Part shown: positions 12,179-12,277 of the stretch, in pieces
Numbering within the stretch: the stretch's first letter is position 1
Layout: each line of letters begins with the position of its first letter
Source of the DNA: Candidatus Gottesmanbacteria bacterium
Lineage (GTDB): Bacteria; Patescibacteriota; Microgenomatia; UBA10105; UBA927
Reading direction: 5' to 3'
Length of the DNA stretch: 12,277 bases
NCBI GenBank assembly: GCA_016218185.1
Contig: JACREP010000035.1
Span: 1-12,277 of the forward strand
Translations under genes and position numbers: made by a program
Notes under the pieces: generated by a model
Told to the model about the DNA's origin: nothing
Seen by the model: the letters and a program-made list of their open reading frames with translations, nothing else
The model's database searches: none

Positions 12179-12277
12179 TTATTGAAGTCTTGGAAATAGC
12201 GCTGGTTGCGATATGATGGTCGGCCCGGTAAATTGTTTAAGGATTTTTTCTGCGGTTTGCGGGAGGAAGGGTTGAAG
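12179..12277 (-). CDS. metG: Methionyl-tRNA synthetase, C-terminal end (partial)
   Basis: The last 32 codons of a minus-strand gene enter from the window's right edge and end with TAA at 12181-12179. The residues LQPFLPQTAEKILKQF, then QPALFPRLQ, match the end of methionyl-tRNA synthetase, where LxPFxPxTAEKI in the anticodon-binding helical domain is followed by a closing xxLFPR strand. The enzyme charges initiator and elongator tRNA with methionine. Adjacent tatD on the same strand fits a common metG-tatD order. The stop is three bases from the dispersed repeat. Identification rests on a short stretch, but both motifs are in the right place. Confidence 0.8.
   Translation of the reverse strand, partial: LQPFLPQTAEKILKQFTGPTIISQPALFPRLQ

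Noticed and set aside
1..12277. tRNA or rRNA genes
   Set aside because: No cloverleaf with a TTCRA loop or rRNA-like segment was noticed in the short intergenic spaces on either strand.

Overview
The window looks like a chromosomal piece of a small-genome bacterium, most likely a member of the Candidate Phyla Radiation (Patescibacteria). That placement is inference. It rests on compact genes on both strands, a stand-alone PaaX/Cas2-like protein, a divergent WecA/MraY-like transferase with changed catalytic motifs, and a mix of strong Shine-Dalgarno starts and apparently leaderless starts. Every complete gene ends in a standard stop codon.

Region 1 (1-2100) is the groES-groEL chaperonin operon. 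Both genes have near-perfect AGGAGG sites. The operon is preceded by a variant CIRCE (HrcA operator) and followed by a short tandem repeat and a GNRA-loop terminator. Region 2 (2101-4170) holds a metallo-beta-lactamase-fold hydrolase with an unusual metal motif, then an aldehyde dehydrogenase. The dehydrogenase has a 30-bp perfect palindrome just upstream of its ribosome binding site.

Region 3 (4171-5124) is the most unusual part. A PaaX-type protein (winged helix plus Cas2-like domain) on the minus strand is bracketed by 42-bp composite palindromic units with the layout TTATTTATAA-N7-GCTACAGCATG-N4-TTATAAATAA. Two inverted copies lie at its 3' end and one at its 5' end. The 5' copy contains a consensus -35/-10 promoter aimed at the gene's own start codon. 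The whole looks like a self-regulated, possibly mobile repeat-plus-gene module.

Region 4 (5122-6076) carries a membrane-anchored PEGA-PEGA-SH3 surface protein with its own promoter, over which lies a 9-bp inverted repeat. Region 5 (6077-11287, minus strand) is a tight five-gene envelope-glycan cluster read from high to low coordinates: a processive-type GT2 glycosyltransferase, a GT39/ArnT-like glycosyltransferase, a small three-helix membrane protein of unknown function, a divergent polyprenyl-phosphate GlcNAc-1-P-transferase relative, and a UbiA-family protein resembling decaprenyl-phosphate phosphoribosyltransferase. Together they suggest synthesis of a lipid-linked or surface glycan from polyprenyl-phosphate carriers.

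Region 6 (11316-12277, minus strand) holds tatD and, upstream of it, the 3' end of metG. A 77-bp double-hairpin dispersed repeat sits exactly between them. No tRNA, rRNA or CRISPR array was seen, and no stretch over 300 bases lacks a gene.
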